Origin: Echria macrotheca
Lineage: Eukaryota; Ascomycota; Sordariomycetes; Sordariales; Schizotheciaceae
Assembly (NCBI GenBank): GCA_030411725.1
Contig: MU839827.1
Span: 4,719,027-4,783,026, forward strand
Reading direction: 5' to 3'
Length of the DNA stretch: 64,000 nt
The translations under genes were made by a program, and so were the position numbers. Below the pieces are notes generated by a model, which saw only the letters and a program-made list of their open reading frames with translations, did no database searches and had not been told where the DNA came from. This document shows, one piece after another, positions 47,241-57,528 of this stretch. Every line of letters starts with the position of its first letter. Positions within the stretch are counted from its first letter, which is position 1.

Positions 47241-49787
47241 TTAATTGTCCATGCCATCCTCAAACCTCTGCTGAGAGAAATCAGGTTGAAACGGACTGTT
47301 GCTCATCTGTTGATCAAATTGAAGGCCTGGGTTGCCGGTGAACGTCGGTCCCGCGTTTGGCATGGCTTGGAACGGCGCGGACGAGGTAGGATAGACATTA
47401 CCAGCTCCCATCGCCGAAGCCTGGAAGGGCCTAGTTGAGAATTGATTCGTGGGCGCTGACATCGGCGCGGCCCCGTTATAAACTTGGCGCTGATTTGGGA
47501 GAGGCGGTCCAAAGTTAATACCCGAGTCCCCCGACGCCGCTCGAAAATGATGAAGAGCTTGGCTGTGACCGGTAAACGACGAGTTGCCAATCTGATGGGC
47601 CATGCTGCTGTGGTTGGGCGGGGGAACCGTCACTCCCTGAATGCTTGGGTGAGGGACATCGCCGTACGCGCCTGGGGCCACCGGCATTCCTGGCGCTGGG
47701 ACCAAGCCCTGTTGAATAGCGGACAACTCGAACCAGGACCCCGCGCTGTGGTTCGTGTGCTGTGAAGAGGGACTCCCGTGACCGCTGTCACCAGCATAGC
47801 CAACCTGCGATGGCGACATAACGCTGAGGTGGTTCCCGTCTGCGGGCTCCTGTCCGTTACTCTTCCCCCGAGCACGCCTGCGTCGTTCCTTGGCCTGAGT
47901 GTCCTCGGCCTTCGCCTTGCGGAAAGCCTCGAAGCTGGATTCGATGTGTTCCTGGCATATAGCAACAATCGCTTCGACGTGGGTCGCCACATCGTAGCCT
48001 AACTTCGCCGCTCTGACTTCTTCCTCGGAGATCAGTTTTCTCAGCTGATCGGAGCACTTGTCTTGCTGAAATTCGAGCTGCATTTCATCCAACTCAATCG
48101 GGGCCACAAACACTACACGGAACCCTATTAGTGGATGATACGCCCGGAAGATCGTGGGTGGACGTACCAGGATCAGGAATGTCTTCCTCCTCATCGTGAG
48201 GGAAGAGAGTCCGCCACAGGATTTCCCACGAATCCACCTTGGTGTTGGTTCTTCTGCCGTTCAGCAGGTCTTCGATCTTAGCGTCGATACCGTCTTCGGG
48301 GTCCCCGCTTGACTGCACATCCCGAAAGGTGCAGATTTGCTCATTCGGCGTGGCCAGATGACGCTGCAGTTCCTCGTGGGTGCTAAAGTTCAGTTTACAC
48401 CTTGGGCATGCCGACCGTGGAATGGGCTGGATTTTGTGAAAGATTTTCACATGACGCCTGCAAGAGTTAGCAGCCGCGCACCAAGTCTCAGACGAATGGT
48501 GACCTACTTCAGTTGCGAGATATCTGGGAACGACTGAACTGCACAGTTCTGATGATCCCGCACATTGAACTTCACGGGGTTTCGCTTTCGATACGGGCAG
48601 CTGAAGAATTTGTCTTCAGCCTGTGATGACTGTGCCGTCTCCAACTTCGGTTTCTTCGAGTTGCCACGCCTCCCTCGGTCGCCTGACCCGTCACCTCCAA
48701 GGTGCTGTTGGCCATCGGGACCCCTTTTAGAGCCCCCCCGGCCGGACCCTTGTCCATTGTTGCCCGAGTTTGCATTGTTGCCCGAGCCTGGGGCCGACGC
48801 TCCATTGGACTCGCCATACCCTGCCGCCTGGTTGATGGGAGGGAACGATGCAAGACCGGCGGGAACGACACGAAACAGCTCTTGCATACAGTAACGGACC
48901 GAGTTTTGCACCAAGGCAGCATCGGCGGATGTGAGGTCGCCAAGTTCAACTCCAAAGAGGTGCTTAAGGAGCCCATCGCAGACATCCTGGTTCAGCCTTT
49001 CGTCTGGCTGCTGTGGTACAGCGTCGGTATCGTCGAGTGTATCAGAAGAGTCGCTCATGTGCGACGGCGAGAGCTCCGCGGTGGTCCACTCGTCGTCATC
49101 TTCTGCGAGGGCGTCAGGGTCGTCCATGAGCTGATTTCCCGGCGCCCGTGTCTGGATGGGCGTCGGATCCGGGCTGTCATGGGAGCTTGAAGGCTCAGCA
49201 TCCATCTCGTCGACATTGACGGCGGGCGTTGAGACCGAAAGTGGGTGAGGCCCAGGCTGCGTGGGAGCACGGTTGAGCCTTGCTCGCCATGAGCCCCGTC
49301 GGGGAGAAGCGGGCATGTCGGCTTCCGGGATCATGTCTGGGTGATTAGGGCGTTGCATGTCGTCCCGGTCCGGAAGTGGGAAGGAGGGAGTTCGTGATGA
49401 GGTAGAGCTGTGGAAGGTTGAAGTACAGGAGCGGCAGCGTAGGGCGAATGCTGACGCGTGCTGGTGCTCTTCAGCGTCGTCATGCGATGTGGCGATGTCA
49501 AGTTCTGTGTGCTCGGTCGAATACGAACTTTGGGAGAAGCCGGTGCTTGTGCGTGCAATAGAGCTCTGGATGCTTTCCCACGTCTCTTTCCTCTCGACTT
49601 GTTGGTCCGGGTCGATGTTCTTATCTGCCAAGACGATAAAGTCCTGAGACTCGGGACGAGAGTTCAGCACCGTCTTGTCTGGAAGGGCTGCCGGTGCGCC
49701 CATGGGGGTAGCTTCAGTCGCCGGTGTTTCTAACACGCCGGCGTGCCCTGCTTCGGCAGCCGATGTGGGTACGGCCGAGTGATCCAT
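47241..49787 (-). CDS. C2H2-like zinc-finger protein
   Basis: Three exons (49787-48508, 48457-48168, 48112-47241) with introns of 50 and 55 nt give 813 aa. Residues 1 to about 390 are disordered, with acidic and Gly/Asn-rich parts and a KRGPDGQQ-type basic patch before the finger region. FSCPYRKRNPVKFNVRDHQNC and DISQLKRHVKIFHKI form one finger-like unit that spans the first intron; CPRCKLNFSTHEELQRHLA is a second. This pair is a common unit in ascomycete proteins of unknown role. A short helical part follows (IELDEMQLEFQQDKCSDQLR, EEVRAAKLGYDVATHVEAIV), then a Pro/Gln/Ser-rich tail. DNA binding and transcription control are plausible but not shown. Confidence 0.85.
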
Positions 49788-51555
49788 CGTGGTCCGTTCC
49801 GTCGGTCTTGGTCTCAGGGGATTGCAACGGCCTGGGAAAGAAGCGAAGATTCAAGCCGATGGTAATGAGAGCGAGTGAATCCTGTCGGTGACAAGAAAGG
49901 TGAGATGGGGCGAGTCTTGTTTAACTTTGAACATTATGAGCTGAAACCCCAGGGCGCGAACCATGCGGGCGGCACCGATGGTGGTGTCAGTCAGGGGCCA
50001 GCCGCCCCGGGGACAAGCCACGGTCCAGAGCCGCCCGTCATCAGGAGACAATGCGGCAATCAATTCTGCCTTCTTGCAGCGGAGTTGCAATGCTCCTGAT
50101 TGGCCTGGGCCTGGCTGCGCACTCGAGTCCAAGCGGACGGTTATGCCAAGGCAGAGTTATTGTGCGGCCATGTTATGCGGGCGGCCTCGCAATATTGTGG
50201 CGATGCAGCATCCACCATTGGACATTGTAACTCCAAACTGGCGAGCTTTAAACTCGACATCATCAGCTTCTCGATTCGAGTTTCCGTAATATGACCAGTC
50301 GAGGGATCCCAAACTGAATGGCAAGGCATCAGATAGGCAGTTTTGTAGTCACTGATGCCTTGCGAATGTCCTAAGAGCGGGTCGACGAGGAGGGCTTCAC
50401 GGGAGCTGATGGGAGTCCACAAGGCTCTGGCTCCCGGGCTGGACTGGGGGACGGCCGAAATGATTTGGCGACCGCTGGTTGCACATCGTTCGCGTCAATT
50501 GAGTCAAGACCTCGGTGACTCGCAGAGTATCGGTTGTCCAATTCAAGTCGCCAGAGAAGTTGTTTCAAACACAGCGATGTGAAGTGCGATGCTGGATGGT
50601 TGAACGCGATGGGCCGGCCAGCGATGATTTTGTTTGTATCTTGGGCAAACTGCAAACGAACGAGGGTGCTGTCGCCGAACGAGGGGCTCCTCCTGCCACA
50701 GCGGGCGCCACATCCACCCAGCCTCAGCCCCTCCGCCCGGGCGCCCAGGGAAAGGTGGAGGCGCACTGGCCACCACAAGCACTTCGCAGGCGGCTCTCTC
50801 GTCGACGCCAGCAAAGCACCGCGCATTCTTGCCATGTCTTTCTCAACACCACGCCAACGTCTGGAGAGCACCAAAATGCACCTGGACGATGCCGAAGCCA
50901 TGGTTCTTGAAGCCTTTCCGCCCTCTTGAAGCATGCTCAAGGGGCGGATGGCCGGCATCCAGCAGACGGTGCTGCACCCGTTTGCCGTGGCAGCCAAGTT
51001 CATGACACCAGACTCAGGTATGTCTCCACGCCGATATCGACAACCACCGCGCCGGCCATTCCAGAGACAAGCTTGATCGAAAGACCGGCGTCTCGCGGTC
51101 AAGATAAGCCCGCTTTTGGGCTGTCTTGGTCGGTGGTGACGGCGTGTTCTGCGTCGCAAAGCACGGCGTCGCTGGGTCTGGAAACCTGCATTCCATGACC
51201 TCTCCGCAAAGCGCGCATGTGGCACGTGCACGCCGCCGTCCACACCGAAGCAGGTGTGTCAACAAGAGCTCGCTTAGCTGGGGCAACTGGGGGGCCGGAA
51301 GGAGCTCTGGGCACAGCGGGAACAACAACAGCAAAGCATCATCAGCGGCCTTTCGAATTTTCGACCCATCAACACCGACCTCCGCGCTTCACGTCGACCG
51401 CAAAACAGCCCCAAACCCAACCACCCCGCCGAAACCCCGACATCGCGTCATCGGATTCGAGTTCGAATAGCTCTGAAATACCTTCGTCAACCCTTGACGA
51501 ATTTTTGCACTTTTTTTTCGCGTCGCAATCACCCCGCGCGTCACCATAATCCGCG
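49788..51555. other. Intergenic upstream of the zinc-finger and H2A.Z genes
   Basis: A divergent promoter region. Around 50834-51198 on the plus strand two short protein-like pieces (MSFSTPRQRLESTKMHLDDA and MLKGRMAGIQQTVLHPFAVA, the latter followed by a GTATGT donor at 51018) may be a small gene or leader ORFs. I do not recognise them. Confidence 0.4.
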
Positions 51556-52422
51556 ATGGCCGGCGGAAAGGGCAAGTCGTCCGGAGGAAAGAGCTCGGGC
51601 GGCAAGACGTCTGTTGACGGCCCCAAGAAGCAACAAAGCCATTCTGCCCGGGCTGGATTGCAGGTATGTCGCGTCCTTCACAAGATGCATGGTGTTCTTT
51701 TTGCCCTCGGTTCCCTTGATGTCCGCGCCGGCCCAACCTCCAAGCGATAGCGCCATGCGCGTCTCGTCCCACGGTCGCTCGCAACGACGGACTTCGCTAT
51801 CAACCCGCGATTTCTCCATCATCGACAACCGATGCATGCGCTCGTTTTCCGATTTCCGCGCATCGCCTGCGACTTGTCCAGATCTTTTGGGACGCGTTTT
51901 TGGCATGAGGCCCCGCATCGTGCGAGTCACTTCCGGGTGTTAGGCAACAAAGCGCACAAGACCTTCGTCGCTCCGCATCGCCGTATAGCCCATGACTACG
52001 CTGATGCTGACTTCTTCATCATAGTTCCCTTGCGGTCGTGTCAAGCGTTTCTTGAAGCAGAACACGCAAAACAAGATGCGTGTCGGCGCCAAGGCTGCGG
52101 TGTATGTGACAGCTGTGTTGGAGTACCTCACTGCCGAAGTTCTCGAACTTGCAGGTGTAAGTCATCATCCTCATGCGCCGCTTGTCGACGCGATTATCCC
52201 CGATTTGTGGCTGACGACTGATGTCTTGTGTAGAACGCCGCCAAGGATCTCAAGGTCAAGCGTATCACACCCCGCCATCTCCAACTTGCGATCCGTGGCG
52301 ACGAAGAGCTGGACACTCTTATCCGGGCGACGATCGCGTTCGGAGGTGTTCTTCCACACATCAACCGCGCTCTCCTCCTCAAGGTCGAGCAAAAGAAGAA
52401 GGCCAAGGCTGCCGAGGCATAG
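51556..52422 (+). CDS. HTZ1: Histone H2A.Z
   Basis: Three exons (51556-51663, 52025-52156, 52234-52422), phase-0 joins and introns of 361 and 77 nt, give 142 aa. The product has the Gly/Lys/Ser-rich tail, HSARAGLQFPCGRVKRFLK, the histone-fold stretch [20 protein letters not shown], and RITPRHLQLAIRGDEELDTL followed by GGVLPHINRALL. DEELDTLIRATIAFGGVLPH with the short Lys/Ala tail marks the variant H2A.Z, not H2A, which would carry a longer C-terminus with SQ. It replaces H2A near promoters through SWR1. The first intron is the longest found in this window; the gene is complete. Confidence 0.96.
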
Positions 52423-53268
52423 ATGGTGTCTCCCAGGGATGCGACCGGGGTTACATCGGGGCTATGGACGGAAAGGCGCGCCCTGGCGATGTCGGGGTGC
52501 TGAGACGAACCGGTTTCTCTTTTGATCTTGACGACACTGGCTTTTGGGTTTCTTTCGCTTCTGCCAGAGTCACCGGTATGATGGGCGGACGGGTTGCAGC
52601 GAAAGCTGTGTCTTGCCTGTCAGCCGTTGATTGGCGGCCACGAGGCTGTGGCTTGGAGGGGGTTGAGGTGGGAGGGCGCAGTTCGGCAGCCTGAGGCTTC
52701 CTGGAGGCTACTTTGCACGGGCTTCGACAATGTACCAACATAATTCTATCTGTACGGCTGTGTGGTGATCCGTGTATCGGTGGGCTGGGGCTATGATATC
52801 TGGGATGCAGTCGAGTGACAGGCGGCTAGCAGTAGAAGCGAGCAGTTTTTGCGCGTGCGTGCTAATGAGGAATATGCGGACTCGGTCGTCTACTGTATTG
52901 TCTTGTTGATTGCTGGGATCTATGGTATCTGGGTCGTCGTGCGTTCTTGTATTCCGTAGTCTCAGATGAGATCCAACCCCTGATGAGATGCAGTTCTTTA
53001 CAACACATCGGTAGACCGTGTTTGAAGTTGCCCAGTTTTCACACCACATCCCTTTGCACTTTATGCTTCCTTCCCGGCCTAAAACACGTGGTCTAAAACA
53101 GAGTTGTTGGGCCTTCTATGACATACAAGAGGGGTGTATCTATCTTACAACCGCACGTCAAACTCAGCATGCGCCTTGCTGATAGCACCACAACAACATC
53201 TCATCTCTACCATCTTTGATACTATACAATACCCCGATCCCCTACGTAACCTCAACATCACCAGCCCA
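52423..53268. other. Intergenic between convergent genes
   Basis: Holds the 3' regions of H2A.Z and of the Cys-rich protein gene. No gene seen. Confidence 0.5.
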
Positions 53269-54012
53269 TCAGGCAATCATCCCCTTCATAAAAGCCGCAT
53301 ACATACTATGCCGACACTCACTAGGATAGTCACAATGCACCCAGCAATCATGACCCCGACTAACAAACAACCGCTCCTTCCTCCTCCTCACCATCTCCCC
53401 CTCCTGTGCATCCACCTTCATCCAACCCCCCTCCCCCTCCCCCTCCGTCCGAGGAGCCCACATCGCAAAGGCATCCTCACCCGCCGGTTCATGTGTCCTG
53501 CGACGATATGATCCCCACGCCGCCCAGCCTGCGTAGTCGAATTCCGCCTCGCACGGTCCTCCCCTTTCTTTTCTTTTTCTGCGGGATGAGGAAGTGGAAG
53601 AGGATTCTTCCTCGGGGGGTATGGACGTGGAGGAGGATGAGGAGATGACGCAGAAGGTGTGGTTGCACTCGAGGCAGCGGCGGGTGCAGGAGAGGCGGTA
53701 GATGTTTCTGCAGGCGTGGCAGCGCCAGATCCAGGGGTAGGGGGCTGGCGGGGCGGGGAGTTTTAGGGTCCCTGGAGGTGGTGTCGAGGGGGGTGAGGCT
53801 GGCATTGTTGAGGCGGAGGAGGGAGGGGAGGATGAGGGGGAAGGGGAGGTGAGTTTGGTTAGGAGGAGGGGGTTGATTGAGGGGGAGGAGGAGGCGGAGT
53901 TTGGGGGTGTTGCTGGGCTTGGGAACGAGACAAGGGTGTGTTGGGAGTCGAGGTCGAGGTTGAGGTTTAGGTCATTATCGAGGAGGTGGTCTTTTGGGGT
54001 GAAGTCGAGCAT
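53269..54012 (-). CDS. Small Cys-rich, probably zinc-binding protein
   Basis: One exon of 247 aa from a true ATG. The first 85 residues are Ser/Pro-rich. A Cys cluster follows: WRCHACRNIYRLSC and CLECNHTFC, then a Ser/Glu/Arg-rich insert, GGPCEAEFDYAGWAAWGSYR, and a C-terminal HDCWVHCDYPSECRHSMYAA. The spaced Cys and His residues suggest one or two zinc sites. I recognise the general form as an uncharacterised protein family of filamentous ascomycetes, but not a function. The repetitive Ser and Pro codons make it GC- and CT-skewed. It is convergent with H2A.Z. Confidence 0.75.
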   Translation of the reverse strand: MLDFTPKDHLLDNDLNLNLDLDSQHTLVSFPSPATPPNSASSSPSINPLLLTKLTSPSPSSSPPSSASTMPASPPSTPPPGTLKLPAPPAPYPWIWRCHACRNIYRLSCTRRCLECNHTFCVISSSSSTSIPPEEESSSTSSSRRKRKERGGPCEAEFDYAGWAAWGSYRRRTHEPAGEDAFAMWAPRTEGEGEGGWMKVDAQEGEMVRRRKERLFVSRGHDCWVHCDYPSECRHSMYAAFMKGMIA

Positions 54013-55095
54013 GGCTGCGGGTATGTATTCTGAGTGGTTGCGTAGGCGTAAATCGAGTACAGGGATTGTTGTTATTCTGTCGTCGAATCAGAGACTTGAA
54101 GAATAGTGTCTGATGATTATAGCATCTCCTATCGAGCCGAAGCGGTGAGAGATCGGGTATCAGAAAAATGAAGAGAAAGCAAGGATATTCAAGTACAGTA
54201 AGAATATTCAAGTAAGGCAAGAAAACTGCCGGCAGCTTTCTGGGAGGTAGACTCGAACAGAGCAGAAATGGAATACAGGTGAGAAGTAAAACACAGGCAT
54301 CCAGGGAAGAAGCCGATCCCGGGGAAAGGCAGGACTTTGAATCATATTTGCATTTCTGCCTGACTACTGAAATCACTCGCCACTGGACGGCAGGGACGAA
54401 ACGAGTAGACGTATCTCCGGGCGGCTGGTTAGCAAAGAATCATTGTAGTGTTGGCCAAATATAGCTCTACACCGCGTGTCATATCACGTGGGTTCTTTGT
54501 TGAACTTGGCTAGGACACTACTCTCGGAGCCGATGATGTGTCTGCTCGCCGAGAGATAAAGCTGACGGACACATTATACAACAAGTCCTATTGTGTTGCC
54601 GGTTCTTTATCGAGCCAGGGGCGGAAGGAAAACCACCGTGGTGACTTGGACTCGGTGAATCTAGTAGTGCCGTCCCGAGATATTCTGCCTCTGATGTTTC
54701 CTTGACAGATGTAACCAAACCTATCAAAAGCTGGAACACGAGAAGAGACCTTAACGCGTGGTCAAGATGATATTATCGTGCCTTGACAGACTAAGCCAAA
54801 GTTGATTCTGATTTTGCAGTCGACCAGCTACTTCATGTCGAAAATTAGATAACCAAGATACAAGATAAATACCCTAGAAGATTCATACAGTGGACGTGCA
54901 AAAAAGCACCCTAGCCTTTCCATCCCGAGCTGGAAGTTGATATCCAACGCCGTGCCATGCCATTGCTTTTGTAAACCCCATGCCGCGCGCTCGCTTGCTC
55001 GCTGTTGAAGATGCAGCAGGTAACTCACTTTTCATTCCCAACCCCGTTTGGCATACCCCCCTTATTTTGTTCAAGCACCCTAATGTTCCTCATGT
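54013..55095. other. Intergenic upstream of the Cys-rich gene
   Basis: No gene seen; relatively AT-rich. Confidence 0.5.
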
Positions 55096-56351
55096 TTACG
55101 GCTCCCCCCAAATCTCATCGGCAATCTGCCGCACAAGAGCCAGCTTCTTCTTCTCGTCCTCCTCGGTCAGCGGATACCCGGTCTCGTGCGTGCTAAACCC
55201 GCACTGGGGGCTGATGGCAATCCGCTTGAGTGCCTCCTCGCGCGTTTGCCCGCAGCCCTCAGCCACAAAGTCAGCCGCCTTGAAGATCCTCTGCTTGACC
55301 TCCTCCTTATCCTCAAGCTCGCGCAGCTTGGTGCTGATAGCGCCGATAACGACATGCTTGTCCTTCGGCAGAAAACGAAGCGGCTCGAAACCGCCGGCGC
55401 GGGCCGTGTCGTACTCGAGGTAGAAAGTGTTGACCTTGAGCTCGGTAAACAGCTTCTGGGCGATGATGTCGTAGGCACCCTCGGCGAAGTGGCGACCACC
55501 AATGAAATTGCCGCGGCATAGATGCACGCCCGTGTGGAAGTCGGCCGGCAGCTTGCTGATGCAGTCGTTGTAGAGTGCAATGTAGGCATCCAACAGGTCG
55601 TCGACGCTGCCGATATTGTCGGCGTCCTCTGCCCAGCCCTGGCGGAACTTGTCCGAGCAAAAGTCTGCGGTGGTCAGTATTTGATGGAGATAACATCTGG
55701 GTCTAGTCACGTACATGCAAGGCCAGGATCGTCAAACTGGACGTTGCGGAGCCCGGCGTCATACAGAAGCTGAAGCTCGGCCTGGTAGACCTTGGCAACG
55801 TCCTTGAAGTACTCAGCATCATTAGCATAAGCCTCCTTGGTGTAAGCGCGGCCCTGCTTGTAGCGCATGTGGAACCAGGCGGGCGTGATCATGGTGAGCT
55901 TGATGTTGGCCCACTCGGCCTCGGGCACGAAGGCTTGCACCAGGCGCAGCTCATGGAGGTTGGACAGCGACTTGGCCGGGTTGTGGGCCAGTTTCGACCC
56001 GGCAATGACCGACTCGCCGGGCATGACCTTGCGGTCCTTCTCGATCAGGCTGACGACGTCGGGGTGGTAGAGGCGGAACATGGACGCCTCAGCGTCCTGC
56101 AGCTGGAGGGTGCCCTCGAACTCGTCCCACATCAGCCCCCAGAAGCGGGTGCGGTTGTACTCGCCGCTCGTCACGGCCTTGAAGCCCAGCTCCTGCTGCA
56201 GCTGCACCACGTGTTCGACCGCCTCCTTCTCGACAGCGGGCAGGCCGGCCTCATCCGGGCTGAGGCCCTTGTCGCGGATGGCCTCGCGCACGTCGAGCAG
56301 CCGCTGCGGGCGCAGCAGCGAGCCCATGTGTTCGGCGCGGAACGGCGGCAT
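55096..56351 (-). CDS. MetE-like zinc methyltransferase, single catalytic domain
   Basis: Two exons (56351-55715, 55664-55096; 50-nt intron GTACGT..CCGCAG) encode 401 aa. The ATG at 56351 starts MPPFRAEHMGSLLRPQRLLD, a typical start. This is the C-terminal, catalytic barrel of cobalamin-independent methionine synthase without the N-terminal half, so it is about half the length of Met6. The zinc ligands are conserved: His260 and Cys262 in TGVHLCRGN, Glu296 in FYLEYD, Cys367 in SPQCGF. FDDPGLAYFCSDKF forms another conserved strand. Stand-alone domains of this kind are common in fungi and bacteria, and their methyl donor and acceptor are mostly unknown. A thiol or homocysteine methyltransferase role is an inference. 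Confidence 0.9.
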
Positions 56352-57528
56352 TGCGGCGGATACAATTGGCGGTCGAGGGGGTGGCTTTCTGGTGGAATTG
56401 GTCAGGAGAGGAGGCAATTGGAAATGGCGATGGGACAGAAGACGAGGGAAGAGGAGGAGCACACGCACCAGCCGGGGAGCGGGGTCTGAAACGGCGCGGG
56501 GATAACATCGCTGCTATCCGTCTGCTGGACCAGACCCTCGGCACTTCAATTTCGCCCGAATATCCATCCTGATCCGCCCGCTGGCGGGCCGTGTTCCCTC
56601 GCTGTGGCGGCCTAGGTGGGATGGTGAGAGCTGGTGTGCGAACATCGGCACCGAGGGGCAAACCCCGCAATGTGGACGGGCGGGGGACCAATCGGCTGCC
56701 TGGTTGCCTGGGCGGGTTCGGCCGTCTTAAACCTGTTACCTTGGGAGTGAGAATGATGCTCCAACTACCTGGGGGAGTTTTGCGTTGAGAAGAGCGCTGG
56801 AAGAATAAATTGACTACTATTTTAGCTGGTAAGATGCCACGCAGGTTTTAGAAGTGGCCCTTATGGTGGATTGGGTAGCTGACGACATGGGCTCTCCGCC
56901 AATTTGGGTACTACACTAACTAACTCATTATCCATGACTGGCACATGGTCCCGGTGCTTAAAGACTTCCTTCCCTTCTGCCTGCCATCAATAACTGCATT
57001 TGTGAGACCTATCTTATTCAGAGTAAAAGCCCGATGCTTAAAGTGACGCAATATGGGTGTGAATGAAGCACGCAAGGTTGAAGAGTCTCAATGCACCAGC
57101 GCCTTCTGAGGGTGTAGGAAAAAGAGCAAACAACGGCTGTTTTGCTGCTGTGCAACCAAATGATCGCTTCCGAAACAACCTTTGAACCCAAGCTGACCAG
57201 TCACAGCCACAGAAGAGGCACCATGACGGCCTCAGCGCAGGATGACTCGACAAAGCGCCAATAGGGCGTGAAGCTTCCCACGGCTGGCTGCTGCATTTGA
57301 AGTTGTGTTGTCGCCGACCACAGGCGGACCCATTATGCCAGGAGTTAGCTTCAAAAAAGCAAAAATGGCCAGATCGCAGTCGGTCGTCGCAGCGGCTGTT
57401 CTCTCACCCCTCATCGACCGCAACCATTCTCACCAGTTATCTACCTTCGGTTCTCGACAAACCACGTTCGTGGAGATCTTGGTGAGCCTGAGCCAGATTT
57501 TGCCGGCCCGGCCCGTTCGACGGCGGCC
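56352..57528. other. Divergent promoter region (methyltransferase and RdRP)
   Basis: No gene seen. It should hold both promoters; I find no clear motif. Confidence 0.45.
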
